Origin: Candidatus Woesearchaeota archaeon
GTDB taxonomy: Archaea; Nanobdellota; Nanobdellia; Woesearchaeales; ARS49
Direction: 5' to 3'
Assembly: GCA_018302815.1 (NCBI GenBank)
Contig: JAGVZE010000007.1
Location: 62,001-126,000 of the forward strand
DNA: 64,000 bases
Made by a program: the position numbers and the translations under genes. This document shows, piece by piece, positions 42,930 to 52,298 of this stretch. The stretch's first letter is position 1; every line of letters begins with the position of its first letter. The notes beneath the pieces are model-generated. The model was not told the DNA's origin. It made no database searches and saw only the letters and a list, made by a program, of their open reading frames with translations.

Positions 42930-43015
42930 GCTACCGTGGCACAACCTGGTACTGCGCGGGATTGCTAATCCCGTTTCCCGCAAGGGATTTCCCGGTTCAA
43001 ATCCGGGCGGTAGCG
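42930..43015 (+). tRNA. tRNA-Ser (anticodon GCT)
   Basis: Acceptor GCTACCG/CGGTAGC with G73. Anticodon arm CGGGA-TTGCTAA-TCCCG. A long variable arm (TCCC-GCAA-GGGA) and T arm CCCGG-TTCAAAT-CCGGG identify a class II serine tRNA. No intron and no encoded CCA. It lies 85 bp from the divergent initiator tRNA; the TTTAAATAA box near 42895 is its likely promoter. Confidence 0.97.
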
Positions 43016-43114
43016 CTTATTTTTCGTCAATTGCGCCAGAGTTATCTTCTGCTCTACGTACAACCGTACTTCCTCTACCAAACCGCTAAATAAACTTCTG
43101 CGCACATAAATAAT

Positions 43115-43498
43115 ATGGACGCATTCAAGCTAATAACGCTCATCACGGCGGTGCTGATACTTCTAAAAATAGCATTCGGCGTTAGCATGCCAAAACTTCG
43201 AAAGGAACTTGGCGCAAAAGTAATCCGATACCCTCGCGTACTAAAAGCAATATATCTTGCGCTAGCTGCGTTATTAGGCTGGATAATCCTTCCAGCAATA
43301 CCAATGGTGATAATAACTCCAATATTGCTTTTCACATCAATACTGACCGGGTTAGTATTCATTGAATACCCAAAGAGTCTGAGCAGCCTTATCAAGGAAA
43401 TTCCATCAACTCCAATAGGCGTAATAAAGAAACACTGGCTCAACCTAATAATCTGGGCTAGCCTATCAGTTTGGATGCTCGCATCGCTTCCCTACTGA
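43115..43498 (+). CDS. small membrane protein, 127 aa
   Basis: Not recognised. Hydrophobic segments at about residues 5-23, 46-84 (two helices) and 108-125 make it an integral membrane protein with three or four helices and short basic loops. TAAATAA (about 43085-43091) lies 27 bp before ATG 43115, so the mRNA is leaderless. Its 3' end overlaps the convergent CobW-type gene by 7 bp. Confidence 0.6.
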   Translation: MDAFKLITLITAVLILLKIAFGVSMPKLRKELGAKVIRYPRVLKAIYLALAALLGWIILPAIPMVIITPILLFTSILTGLVFIEYPKSLSSLIKEIPSTPIGVIKKHWLNLIIWASLSVWMLASLPY

Positions 43499-44421
43499 CA
43501 TTTACGCAACTCTGATTCCAACTTGTTCTTATCAAAATCATTACCAATAAACACAATCTTAGTTTTGCGCTCCTCTTTTGGCTCAAACGGACGGCTAAAC
43601 TCCATCTCCCAACGCTTACCGACCTTCTGGAAAACCATACGAAGCTCATCTCCTGCATTAGGCGCGCTTTCCTTCACGCACACAATACCCTTCGCCCTGA
43701 AGATGCCCCGCGGAATAGTTTCAAAAAACTCCTGAATCTTATCAGAATCAACCGGACCCACCTTAATGCTTGCAGATTCAATGGAAGAATCATGAGCGTG
43801 CTTATGTTCAGAACGCTTCCACTCCCTGAACTTTTTAGTATGGCTTAAATCAAGCAATAGGCTAACTTCAACTTTTCCCTTAACAGCTTCAATAACGCCC
43901 GCTTTTGAAAGCTTGGAAATATTACTTTTGATAGTTTCAAGTTTTTTCTTATCAACAATATCGACTTTGCTCAAAACCAGCAAATCAGACGCCTGAATTT
44001 GCTCAAGAGCAGTCTTGTTTCGCGCCAAATTCTCATCAAAATTAATCGTGTCTACAACACACACTATGCCATCAAGCACAAGCTTTTCTGAAAGCTGAGG
44101 GAGTTCAAGAGTGACAGCAGCAGGAACAACCTCAGCAAGACCTGAAGTCTCAATTAGAATAGCATCAACATCCTTCTTCGAAATTTCCCCCAACGCGCCA
44201 ATCAAATCCTCACGAACCTCACAACAAATGCACCCATTCGGAAGCTCGATAAGCTTCTCCTTGCTAGCAAGTATAAGGTCCCCATCGATTCCAAGCTCTC
44301 CAAACTCGTTCACAACAACACCTATCCTTGACCCGTGCTCGGAAGTAAGAATGTGATTCACAAGCGTAGTCTTCCCAGAACCAAGCGCCCCTGTAATAAT
44401 TGTAACCGGTATTTTTTTCAT
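43492..44421 (-). CDS. CobW/G3E-family GTPase (COG0523), 309 aa
   Basis: P-loop GALGSGKTT, the metal-binding GCICCEVR (CxCC motif) and SKVD (G4) identify a G3E metallochaperone GTPase. Such proteins deliver Zn, Co or Ni to client enzymes. A His-rich stretch near residue 200 (HKHAHDSS region) may bind metal. ATG 44421 fits the family, where the P-loop is near the N-terminus. ATG 44454 is an alternative because TATAAAAA (44474-44481) lies about 24 bp from it. The client is unknown. Confidence 0.88.
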   Translation of the reverse strand: MKKIPVTIITGALGSGKTTLVNHILTSEHGSRIGVVVNEFGELGIDGDLILASKEKLIELPNGCICCEVREDLIGALGEISKKDVDAILIETSGLAEVVPAAVTLELPQLSEKLVLDGIVCVVDTINFDENLARNKTALEQIQASDLLVLSKVDIVDKKKLETIKSNISKLSKAGVIEAVKGKVEVSLLLDLSHTKKFREWKRSEHKHAHDSSIESASIKVGPVDSDKIQEFFETIPRGIFRAKGIVCVKESAPNAGDELRMVFQKVGKRWEMEFSRPFEPKEERKTKIVFIGNDFDKNKLESELRKCQ

Positions 44422-44572
44422 ATCAATGCGTGGAAGAACTATCGACTGCCACATTCTCTTGTTCATTACACCCTATAAAAACGTTATGCCAAACACTAAC
44501 GTTCATTACCAGTATGTTTCGTCGCGCACTTGGCTAATAACATTTATAAATCATCCAAGCTCAATCATTATG

Positions 44573-45223
44573 ATGTCAAAAACAGTGGTGATATCGGTCG
44601 GCGGAAGCATCATCAATCCCGGCACAATCAACACTCCATTTCTTGAACGACTAAAAACATTCGTAACAAACTCTCCATTGCGATTCATACTCATCTGCGG
44701 AGGCGGAATCAACGCGCGCACATACATGGCTGCAGCGAAAACATTCGGAGTCAAAGGAGACTCGCTCGATTATATCGGCATACAAGCGACACTTCTCAAC
44801 GCAGAACTTCTTCGGCACATATTCAACGCTCCGCAAGTGCAACAACAACCCAAAACAAGTTCGTTCAAAAAAGTCCTTGTCGCAGGCGGATGGGAACCAG
44901 GATGCAGCACTGATTACGACGCAGTACTATTCGCGCTCAAATACAAAAGCGACACGATAATCAATTTGACAAACGTAGATTACGTTTACACAAAAGACCC
45001 AAAAGAACCAGGAGCAGAACCACTCAAATGCATATCCTGGGCTGATTACCGCTCGATGATATCCTCAAAATGGAGTTCAGGCCTTCACGCACCGTTCGAT
45101 CCAATCGCGTCCAAATCAGCGCAAAAACACAACCTCAGGGTACTTTGCATCAACGGAGAACGCCTGTCAGAGATAGAAAAAGCATTGGCCGGAAAACCAT
45201 TCATCGGAACGGTGATAGGATGA
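44573..45223 (+). CDS. pyrH: uridylate kinase, archaeal type
   Basis: The 216-aa amino-acid-kinase fold protein starts SKTVVISVGGSIINPG and has CGGGINART and the GWEPGCSTDYDAVLFA region typical of archaeal UMP kinases. It phosphorylates UMP to UDP. The second of two adjacent ATGs (44573) is about 27 bp from TTTATAAA (44543-44550). The frame extends upstream to 44426 without support. The stop overlaps the start of the transglutaminase-like gene by 4 nt. Confidence 0.93.
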   Translation: MSKTVVISVGGSIINPGTINTPFLERLKTFVTNSPLRFILICGGGINARTYMAAAKTFGVKGDSLDYIGIQATLLNAELLRHIFNAPQVQQQPKTSSFKKVLVAGGWEPGCSTDYDAVLFALKYKSDTIINLTNVDYVYTKDPKEPGAEPLKCISWADYRSMISSKWSSGLHAPFDPIASKSAQKHNLRVLCINGERLSEIEKALAGKPFIGTVIG

Positions 45224-47163
45224 GAACATTACTTCTATTGCTGATTATTTCAACAGCCGTTTTTGCGCAGCCAACAGAATGGTTCAAAGCGCAGACCGTG
45301 CAAACACAGCTCAATGTCAGCAGCACAATAACAATAGTGCCAAAAGGCGCAGATCCTTACGTTGAAAGCCTAAGCGCGGAAGTCGTATTCATACCAATCA
45401 ACACAGAATACAGCGCGCTACGCAAATTCGAAGCAGAACCTCTTGCAGTCGTCACAACCGACAGGGCGACATACACCTGGCGTACACCAACGCAGCCAGA
45501 AATACCATTCAAATACGAAGCTCTTGTAGAAACAGCCAACAGCGCGCCAAGAGTTCGAGCGAAAATACCCTTCCCAACAAAAGCGCCACTCGAACTTACA
45601 AAGTACACAGAACCCACACAACACATAGACAGCAATGACCCTAGCATAATCGGCCAAGCATACGCACTAGCACAAGGAGAAGACGACTATTTCCTCGTCG
45701 TCACCAAACTTGCCACGTGGGTCAAGAGAAACATAGACTACAATCTAAGCACGCTAACCGCCGACGTCAGCCAAGACGCCAGCTGGGTGCTCGAACACAA
45801 AACAGGAGTTTGCGACGAACTCACAAGCCTATTTATCGCGATGCTGCGTTCAATAGGCATACCTGCAAAATTCGTATCAGGCATAGCATTCACAAACAGC
45901 CCCCAATTCCCAACCGGATGGGGAGCGCACGGCTGGGCAGAAGTATACTTTCCCGGCGTAGGCTGGGTTCCGTTCGATCCCACATTCGGCGAATACGGCT
46001 GGGTCGATCCAGGACACATCAAGCTCAAAGAAAGTTTCGATCCGCGCGAACCAACAACAGTCTACCAATGGAAAGCGCGCGATGTCAACATAGAAGTCGA
46101 AGATTTGCACATCAGCGCGGAACAAGTCAGTTCAAAAGGAACAACACCACTTGAACTAAGCCTTAAAGCAAGCCCGCTTCGCCCACGAGTAGGATTTGGG
46201 AGCCATAACGGCATAATGCTTGAAGCTGCCAACAGGGCAGACCATTACGTCGCGATGGACGTCACGCTATCACGCGTCACAGATATGGAAATCACCTCCG
46301 ATGAAACACAGACAATAATTGTTCCTCCCAGAGCCAAAGGATACGCATTCTGGACAGTCAAAGTGCGCGATAGCCTAAATCCAAAATTCCAATACGAAAT
46401 ACCCCTGCACATAGCGACAATACGAAACGACACAGTCGAAAGCTCATTCTTTATCGGACAATGGGACATAGTATTCGCCCAAACAGACATCCAAACATCA
46501 ATCTCGCAATATCAAAAGCCAGAACCATTCGAACTTGCCTGCAGGCTCGAACAAGACAGCATCTGGAACGATGAAGGACAAGTAAGCTGTCTGCTACAAA
46601 ACAGGCAAGCAAAGCCAACAAGTGCGACTGTTTGCTACAAAACCTGCTCAACATATGAACTTCCCGCGGCAACAAGCCAAACCGTGAACTTTCCAGTAAT
46701 CGCGCAAGAACCAGGGTTCCACCCAGTTATCATCAATGTAAGCACGCCAACAATTTACAAAACAGCCACGCTAACCCTTGTCAAGAACGACCAGCCGCGA
46801 GTCACGATAAAAGACATCCAAGCTCCAGAAACTGTACAGTATGAAGACACGTTCGAAATCGGATTCACCATCAACCGCGAAAGCATATCCGTGCCAAAAA
46901 ACCTGATAGTAAACATCAAAGGCGCAGGAATAGTATCAACAATACCGCTCGGAGACCTACTATCAGAACAGCACGTAAGCTTCACAATAAACTCAAAAGA
47001 CCTTTATCAAGCCAAGCCGACATTCGACATATCATTAAATTACGAATCAACCAAAGGAGATGCGCACACCGTGGACGCCACAGCAAGCACAACAGTGAAC
47101 GGCCTTCCATTTTACAAACGCCCGCTAGGATGGATTCTTCGCCTGCTCGCGTCAGTTTTATAA
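45220..47163 (+). CDS. secreted transglutaminase-like protein with C-terminal anchor, 647 aa
   Basis: A signal peptide (MRTLLLLLIISTAVFAQP) is followed by a beta domain and a transglutaminase core. The catalytic Cys is in GVCDELTSLF, the His in GAHGWAEVYF and the Asp in WVPFDPTF. Several Ig-like beta domains follow, and a short hydrophobic C-terminus (LGWILRLLASVL). It may act as a peptidase or crosslinking enzyme at the cell surface. The start overlaps the pyrH stop (ATGA), so it is translationally coupled to an unrelated nucleotide enzyme. Its 3' end provides the serS TATA box. Confidence 0.85.
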   Translation: MRTLLLLLIISTAVFAQPTEWFKAQTVQTQLNVSSTITIVPKGADPYVESLSAEVVFIPINTEYSALRKFEAEPLAVVTTDRATYTWRTPTQPEIPFKYEALVETANSAPRVRAKIPFPTKAPLELTKYTEPTQHIDSNDPSIIGQAYALAQGEDDYFLVVTKLATWVKRNIDYNLSTLTADVSQDASWVLEHKTGVCDELTSLFIAMLRSIGIPAKFVSGIAFTNSPQFPTGWGAHGWAEVYFPGVGWVPFDPTFGEYGWVDPGHIKLKESFDPREPTTVYQWKARDVNIEVEDLHISAEQVSSKGTTPLELSLKASPLRPRVGFGSHNGIMLEAANRADHYVAMDVTLSRVTDMEITSDETQTIIVPPRAKGYAFWTVKVRDSLNPKFQYEIPLHIATIRNDTVESSFFIGQWDIVFAQTDIQTSISQYQKPEPFELACRLEQDSIWNDEGQVSCLLQNRQAKPTSATVCYKTCSTYELPAATSQTVNFPVIAQEPGFHPVIINVSTPTIYKTATLTLVKNDQPRVTIKDIQAPETVQYEDTFEIGFTINRESISVPKNLIVNIKGAGIVSTIPLGDLLSEQHVSFTINSKDLYQAKPTFDISLNYESTKGDAHTVDATASTTVNGLPFYKRPLGWILRLLASVL

Positions 47164-47187
47164 ACCAACACGTTTCAAACACCCAAT

Positions 47188-48468
47188 ATGCTTGATATTA
47201 ACTTCATAAGAGAAAATCAGGACGCGGTCAGAAAAGACCTACAGCGCAGACGGATACCGCAGTACACAGAACTACTTGATACAGTGCTAAAACTTGACGA
47301 CCAATGGCGCGCGCTCAAAGGCAAAATAGACAACGCAAGGGCCCGAAGAAATAAAGTCTCTGCCGAAATAAACGCAGCAAAAAAAGCAGGCAAAGACGCG
47401 GCAACGCTAATAAAGGAAGCTGCAGAAATACCAAAACTAATCACAGAAGCGGAACTTGAACTTGCTAAACTCGCAGAAGACATCAAACAACGACTCTATA
47501 AGATACCAAACATAATGCACGAAACCGTGCCATACGGCAAAGACGACTCGGAAAACGTGACGGTGAAGAGTGTCGGCAAGAAGCCAACTTTCGATTTCAC
47601 GCCTTTATCTCACATCGATTTGATGCAAAAACACGGCTGGGCAGACCTTGAACGAGCGGCCAAGATATCAGGCGCACGATGGTATTTCCTGAAAGGAGAT
47701 TTAGCCGTGCTTGAAATGGCTCTTTCACAATACGCCCTTGAACTGATGAGAGGAAAAGGATACACGCAAGTTATTCCTCCACACATGATATCACGCGAAG
47801 CATACGAGGGCGTGACCTCACTTGGCGATTTCGAAGACTCGCTTTACAAAATAGACGGCGAGGAACTATTCCCAATCGCGACATCAGAAGCTCCGCTCAC
47901 GGCAATTTATCGCGACGAAGTCCTCGATGAGAAAGACCTGCCAATCAAAATGGTCGGATACTCGCCCTGCTATCGCAAAGAAGCAGGAGCGCACGGCAAA
48001 GACCAAAAAGGAATATTCAGAGTACACCAGTTCAACAAAGTCGAACAGATAGTCTTTTGCACGCCAGAAGAAAGCTGGAAATTCCACGAAGAACTCATAG
48101 GCAACGCTATCGAGTTTTTTGAATCACTCGGGCTGCATTTTCGGGTTGTCAATATCTGCACGGGAGACCTTGGAATAGTCGCGGCTAAAAAGTACGATAT
48201 CGAAGCTTGGTATCCAGTTCAAAACGCATACAGAGAAGTAGTCTCAGGCTCAAACTGCACAAGCTACCAATCGGTTCGTTCAAATATACGATACCAGAAA
48301 GGCAAAGATCGAGAGTTTGTCCACACTTTGAACAGCACATGCGTTGCCACAACACGCGCAGTCGTCGCAATCCTTGAAAACTTCCAAGACAAAAACGGAG
48401 CAGTACACATTCCCAAAGTTTTGCAAAAATACACCGGATTCAAGACGATGGGCGCGAAAAGCAAGTAG
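47188..48468 (+). CDS. serS: seryl-tRNA synthetase, common (bacterial/eukaryotic-like) type
   Basis: The 426-aa enzyme has the N-terminal tRNA-binding coiled coil (residues about 25-105) and a class II core. Motif 2 is CYRKEAGAHGKDQKGIFRVHQF; motif 3 lies in SGSNCTSYQSVRSNIRY. It charges tRNA-Ser, one of which lies at 42930. TTTTATAA (47156-47163) contains the stop of the previous gene and lies about 28 bp before ATG 47188, so the mRNA is leaderless. Confidence 0.96.
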   Translation: MLDINFIRENQDAVRKDLQRRRIPQYTELLDTVLKLDDQWRALKGKIDNARARRNKVSAEINAAKKAGKDAATLIKEAAEIPKLITEAELELAKLAEDIKQRLYKIPNIMHETVPYGKDDSENVTVKSVGKKPTFDFTPLSHIDLMQKHGWADLERAAKISGARWYFLKGDLAVLEMALSQYALELMRGKGYTQVIPPHMISREAYEGVTSLGDFEDSLYKIDGEELFPIATSEAPLTAIYRDEVLDEKDLPIKMVGYSPCYRKEAGAHGKDQKGIFRVHQFNKVEQIVFCTPEESWKFHEELIGNAIEFFESLGLHFRVVNICTGDLGIVAAKKYDIEAWYPVQNAYREVVSGSNCTSYQSVRSNIRYQKGKDREFVHTLNSTCVATTRAVVAILENFQDKNGAVHIPKVLQKYTGFKTMGAKSK

Positions 48469-48491
48469 TTTCAATAAAAAAGAGGAAAATA

Positions 48492-48776
48492 ATGGCGGCA
48501 ATTCCCTGGTGGGCATACCTATGCATCGGACTCTTTGTAGCGATAGCTTCCGCACAGATAGGCGGAAGCATAAGCCTCTTTGCATGGGTTGGACTTTTGT
48601 TCGTTCTTGTAGGCATAGCAAAACTCGTAGTCCTGTTCATATTAAGCCCGCGAGAAAAGAAAAAGCCAGTGCAGCAAGCGCACTATCAACCACGAGCCTC
48701 ACTTTGCCCACGATGCAGAATGCAAGTCTCGCACTATGATAACTACTGCAGATTATGCGGTATGCGGTTACGCTGA
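48492..48776 (+). CDS. membrane protein with C-terminal zinc ribbon, 94 aa
   Basis: Two hydrophobic helices (about 5-25 and 29-51) are followed by a basic linker and a zinc-ribbon tail with CPRC (residue 72 on) and CRLCG. Such proteins are common in archaea and have no assigned role. The gene starts 23 bp after serS and may share its transcript; GAGG lies about 10 nt before ATG 48492. Its 3' end overlaps the convergent next gene by 9 bp. Confidence 0.65.
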   Translation: MAAIPWWAYLCIGLFVAIASAQIGGSISLFAWVGLLFVLVGIAKLVVLFILSPREKKKPVQQAHYQPRASLCPRCRMQVSHYDNYCRLCGMRLR

Positions 48777-49448
48777 CCTGTCGATGTAGGGAAGGGAGTA
48801 TCTGCTGTGCTGGAACAGAATTTTAAAAGTCTCATCTAACTGATGTTCCATTGATTGCGGTAACACCACAATTTTCTCTATTTTCAACGGAGACTTGAAT
48901 CGTATCAGCTTGAGCTTCTGTCCGGATGTGACGGCGTATGCTTTCCCATACGTTCCCCACTTCACCTGAGTCACCGGGTCTGATAATGCCACTTGCTTAT
49001 TCACGCGCATTGCGGCACCTAAAATAAAAACAGAATTGGCGTATTCGTTATCGCCTACGCCAGTTCCCACGAGCATATTCTCAGTGAAGTGACTTCTTGA
49101 ATCATTTTTTCCAAAATCAGCAGCATTAACCCGTCCAGGAAAATTTCCCAATGCCTGAATAAACAAGGGCACATCTCTTCTCCAAACAACAAACGGCCCG
49201 AGCTCTTTTCTTCCATATCCTCGACACAATAAATATTCCTTTGCTTTTCCCGACTCTCCTTGAAGAACCTCCAAACACTGGGGCAAGATATCAAAATAGC
49301 TTCCTTGGGAGTGCGCGGCGCGAATAGTTCCATAACGAATCTCTTCTTGGTTTGCAGCCCTTAGAGCGGCATTCGCGTACATATTCCATAATTCTGCAGT
49401 ATCCACCTCTGTCGCTTTTCGCTCCAAACCGCGCAATTTTTCGTCCAT
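48768..49448 (-). CDS. hypothetical protein, 226 aa
   Basis: Not recognised. It is a soluble protein with a helical N-terminus and a more beta-rich C-terminal half (VTQVKWGTYGKAYAVTSG). There is no catalytic motif that could be named. ATG 49448 is preferred because ATAAAAA (49473-49479) is 28 bp upstream; the frame also includes ATGs at 49457 and 49496. It diverges from cdc6 and is convergent with the zinc-ribbon gene. Confidence 0.6.
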   Translation of the reverse strand: MDEKLRGLERKATEVDTAELWNMYANAALRAANQEEIRYGTIRAAHSQGSYFDILPQCLEVLQGESGKAKEYLLCRGYGRKELGPFVVWRRDVPLFIQALGNFPGRVNAADFGKNDSRSHFTENMLVGTGVGDNEYANSVFILGAAMRVNKQVALSDPVTQVKWGTYGKAYAVTSGQKLKLIRFKSPLKIEKIVVLPQSMEHQLDETFKILFQHSRYSLPYIDRSA

Positions 49449-49606
49449 AAAAGCCATCCGACTGAGGTCAGAATAAAAACGTTTCTGCCACCACAAACTT
49501 ATTAAACAAAACCTTTAGCAAAATCTCCATGCTCAAAAAAGGTGGAAAGCTTCAAAAATCGACAGCAAGCATACTTTTCACGATTAGCGGGAGGCAGTAT
49601 TAGTAT

Positions 49607-50683
49607 ATGTCAGACTTCACAACCCGCGACCTGCACGGCTCCTCTTTGTTCAAGAATGAAGACGCTCTTGACACAGAATGGCTGCCAAAGAATCTGACTT
49701 ACCGCGAAGCGCAGCACCACGGCATCGCCAACTGCATAAAGCCGCTTTTGCAGGGAAGAAACGGCCGCAATTGCATAATCTCAGGCGCTCCAGGCATCGG
49801 AAAAACCGCAGCTGTACGCTTAGTTTTAAAAGAGCTTGAAGAAAACCCAGATGTCAACGCGCCAGACGTTCAAGTCCTATACGTCAACTGCTGGCAGAAA
49901 AACACAACGTACAAAATATTCATAGAACTATGCGACCAGCTGGGCTATAAGTTCACACAAAACAAAAACACAGAAGACCTGTTCAAAATAATACAAAACA
50001 TCGTAAACAAAAAATCAGCAGTATTCGCATTCGACGAAATAGACAAAGTAGAAGACGTCGATTTTCTCTACTCAATATTTTCAGACATCTTCAAAAAAAC
50101 AATATTGATGATAACGAACCACCCACAATGGTACCTCACCGTCGATGAACGCATACGTTCAAGGCTTCTGCCGGAAAGAATAGATTTCAAGCCGTACACC
50201 TCTGAAGAAATAGAAGGAATCCTTCGCCAAAGAGCAGAATACGCGTTCCATTCAGGAACATTCGAAGACGACGCGTTCGCACTATTGCTTGAAAAAGCAT
50301 CCTCAAAAGCAGACATCAGAACAGGACTTTACCTGCTTCGCGAAGCGGGCCTATGCGCAGACGAACAAGTAAGCAAGAAAATCACTCTAGCGCACGCAGA
50401 ACGCGCCTTAACTAAACTGGGTGAATTCAGCATCAAACCAGAAGAACTACTTAGTCCGGACGCCAAATCAATACTTGAAATCGTAAAAGTGCAAGGCGGA
50501 AAAATCGGAGATTTGTTCAAACAATACCAAGAAGGAGGCGGCGGAGGAACATACAAAACATTCCAACGTAGAGTAGAAGAACTATCCGCAGGCGGATTCG
50601 TCGAAACCAAAAAAGTAATAGGCGGCAAAGACGGAACGACAACAATCGTTACGGGAAAGCACAAGAGTTTGGATGAATACTGA
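49607..50683 (+). CDS. cdc6: Orc1/Cdc6 replication initiator-like AAA+ protein
   Basis: The 358-aa protein has Walker A GAPGIGKTA, Walker B VFAFDEID, sensor 1 (LMITNHPQW), and an arginine-rich segment RIRSRLLPERIDF. A C-terminal winged-helix domain follows (SPDAKSILEIVKVQGG). It should bind origin DNA and load the MCM helicase. The 158-bp spacer upstream contains no convincing ORB repeat, so an origin here is not established. GGGAGG lies 13 nt before the ATG, rather far. It could be a paralogue without initiator function. Confidence 0.9.
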   Translation: MSDFTTRDLHGSSLFKNEDALDTEWLPKNLTYREAQHHGIANCIKPLLQGRNGRNCIISGAPGIGKTAAVRLVLKELEENPDVNAPDVQVLYVNCWQKNTTYKIFIELCDQLGYKFTQNKNTEDLFKIIQNIVNKKSAVFAFDEIDKVEDVDFLYSIFSDIFKKTILMITNHPQWYLTVDERIRSRLLPERIDFKPYTSEEIEGILRQRAEYAFHSGTFEDDAFALLLEKASSKADIRTGLYLLREAGLCADEQVSKKITLAHAERALTKLGEFSIKPEELLSPDAKSILEIVKVQGGKIGDLFKQYQEGGGGGTYKTFQRRVEELSAGGFVETKKVIGGKDGTTTIVTGKHKSLDEY

Positions 50684-50712
50684 TTAGTTCTAATCAGAAT
50701 TCTTTTTGTACG

Positions 50713-51237
50713 TCACAAAATCCTAAGAAGGTCTGCCTTGGTCACAACGCCAACAACGTCAGAACCCTTAGAGATAAGGATGAGCGGGTATTGGCGAAGC
50801 AGAGCTACAAGCACGCTCTTTCTTGTCGATTCGTGAACAATCGGAGGAGGAAGAGTCATAACGTCACTTGCTGTTTTCCCTTCCTTCTCAAGCAGACAGC
50901 CCTCTGAAATAAGACCTATAACCCTGCCGTCCTCAATGACCGGCAATTGAGACACCTGATGCTTTTGAAGCAACTCAATGATAGATTTCACAGACGCGCT
51001 TGCAGAAACGCTGAGCACTTTCTTCGTCATTATTTCCTTTGCCGTAAGCTCATTAGAAGCTGAAAGACGATTAACAGTCTCCTCAAGCTTTTTCACAACG
51101 CTGTAGCTAGGATCAAGCCTGCCTGACTCTATCTTCGCGATAAGGCTCTGGCTAACCCCTGCCTGCTTTGCGAACTTGTTCTGAGTCAAGCCCAACTGTT
51201 TTCTCAACGATTTCACGAGCGATAGGTCGAATAACAT
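50713..51237 (-). CDS. HTH-CBS transcription regulator, 174 aa
   Basis: An N-terminal Cro-type HTH (LGLTQNKFAKQAGVSQSLIAKIES, first part near residues 16-35) is joined to two CBS domains (KEIMTKKVLSVSA ...; ASDVMTLPPPIVHES ...). This architecture is widespread in archaea. The CBS pair senses adenine nucleotides or similar ligands. TTATATACT (about 51258-51266) is about 26 bp before ATG 51237. GGAATTAT-like repeats between this gene and the divergent oxygenase operon may be its operators. Confidence 0.9.
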   Translation of the reverse strand: MLFDLSLVKSLRKQLGLTQNKFAKQAGVSQSLIAKIESGRLDPSYSVVKKLEETVNRLSASNELTAKEIMTKKVLSVSASASVKSIIELLQKHQVSQLPVIEDGRVIGLISEGCLLEKEGKTASDVMTLPPPIVHESTRKSVLVALLRQYPLILISKGSDVVGVVTKADLLRIL

Positions 51238-51245
51238 ATCATATG

Positions 51246-51320
51246 GGAATAATAACTAGTATATAATAATTCCTCCTAGAATATTCTTAAAGGAATTAAA
51301 AAGACAAGGAATTATTTAAT
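51246..51320. promoter_or_regulatory. GGAATTAT-type repeats in a divergent promoter region
   Basis: GGAATAAT (from 51247), ATAATTCC (about 51268, opposite orientation), GGAATTAA (about 51293) and GGAATTAT (about 51309) lie in the spacer between the HTH-CBS gene and the oxygenase-folB-folK operon. They overlap both TATA boxes. Coregulation by the HTH-CBS protein is inferred. Confidence 0.4.
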
Positions 51321-51342
51321 CCTGCGCGGATAGAGTCGTAGT

Positions 51343-51954
51343 ATGGTGTTCAAAAAAGAGGCGGACGTAGAATCCATCGCGAGCGAGCTATACGACTTTG
51401 AGCGCATCGGAGCAGTATCAATAACTGATTTTCTTGATGAAGATTTCCGGCTCGCGCTCCTCGAACAACTCAAGACAGGTCCGTTTGTAAAAGCAGAACC
51501 ATTCTACAACAGCACTGTGCAGGACTTCTCACGTTTTAGCAGCGAAAAATTACCGCTTGAACAATTACCTTCATCTTTAAGCCTAATAAAAGAACTTGCG
51601 AACGCACACCAGAGTCTTTACTACGCGCTATCTGAACCAGCGTTATTTAACAGCGCGTCCACTCTCGAATACAGCGCGCATTATTATCCGCAAGAGAGCG
51701 CAGGGCTCGGAAGCCACCTTGATGAAAGCAAGTATAGAAACTTAATTGCAGTATATGTACTCAGCGGCGAACGCAATTTCATTGTCGGCAAACAACGCGA
51801 CCTTGCAAACGGAACTTCAATAGAAAATCCTCCAGGCAGCATCATACTAATGCGCGCGCCGCGCGACAATTTCGAAAAAACTTTCAGGCCCTACCACGCG
51901 CGCTTAGGTCCAAACAACGAATGCTACACGGTGAGTTTCAGGCACACAAAATGA
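51343..51954 (+). CDS. 2OG-Fe(II) oxygenase-like protein, 203 aa
   Basis: The C-terminal half follows a double-stranded beta-helix: a HxD-type SHLDES near residue 125, PPGSIILMRAPR, and RPYHARLG with the distal His. VSFRHTK supplies a possible 2-oxoglutarate-binding Arg. The N-terminal half (ITDFLDEDFRLALLEQL) looks like the usual helical start of such dioxygenases. The substrate is unknown. It overlaps folB by 4 nt, so it may act in pterin or folate chemistry, by context only. TTATTTAA (about 51313-51320) is about 27 bp upstream. Confidence 0.6.
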   Translation: MVFKKEADVESIASELYDFERIGAVSITDFLDEDFRLALLEQLKTGPFVKAEPFYNSTVQDFSRFSSEKLPLEQLPSSLSLIKELANAHQSLYYALSEPALFNSASTLEYSAHYYPQESAGLGSHLDESKYRNLIAVYVLSGERNFIVGKQRDLANGTSIENPPGSIILMRAPRDNFEKTFRPYHARLGPNNECYTVSFRHTK

Positions 51955-52298
51955 CAGACAAAATAATAATCCACGAATTAGTCCTTTACACTCATCTTGG
52001 CGTGACTGAAGACGAACGCAAAGAACCACAAGCGCTCTTCGTAGATATCGAACTCATCGCAGACCTGCACAAAAGCGGAGAAAGCGACAGGATAGAAGAC
52101 ACTATAGACTACCGCAATGTTTGCAGAGATGTACGTACAATCGGCTCGCGAACTTTCAACACAGTAGAATCGCTCGCCCACAAAATCGCGACACACCTTC
52201 GCGAAAATTATCCTACACAGAAAGCAAGCGTGCTCATCAAGAAAAGAGGAGCGCTCGCGCGGGCAGCACAGCACGCGGCGGTATACGTCGAACGATGA
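51951..52298 (+). CDS. folB: dihydroneopterin aldolase
   Basis: The 115-aa protein has the FolB layout: HELVLYTHLGVTEDERKEPQ at the start, DTIDYRNVCRDV, VESLAHKIATHL, and a basic C-terminal strand (ASVLIKKRGAL). It converts dihydroneopterin to hydroxymethyl-dihydropterin. The start overlaps the oxygenase stop (ATGA) and its stop overlaps folK the same way. A bacterial-type FolB is unusual in archaea, suggesting transfer. Confidence 0.9.
   Translation: MTDKIIIHELVLYTHLGVTEDERKEPQALFVDIELIADLHKSGESDRIEDTIDYRNVCRDVRTIGSRTFNTVESLAHKIATHLRENYPTQKASVLIKKRGALARAAQHAAVYVER

Noticed and set aside
49500-49606. Replication origin next to cdc6
   Set aside because: The spacer is only 158 bp, and no repeated ORB-like motif or unwinding element could be identified.
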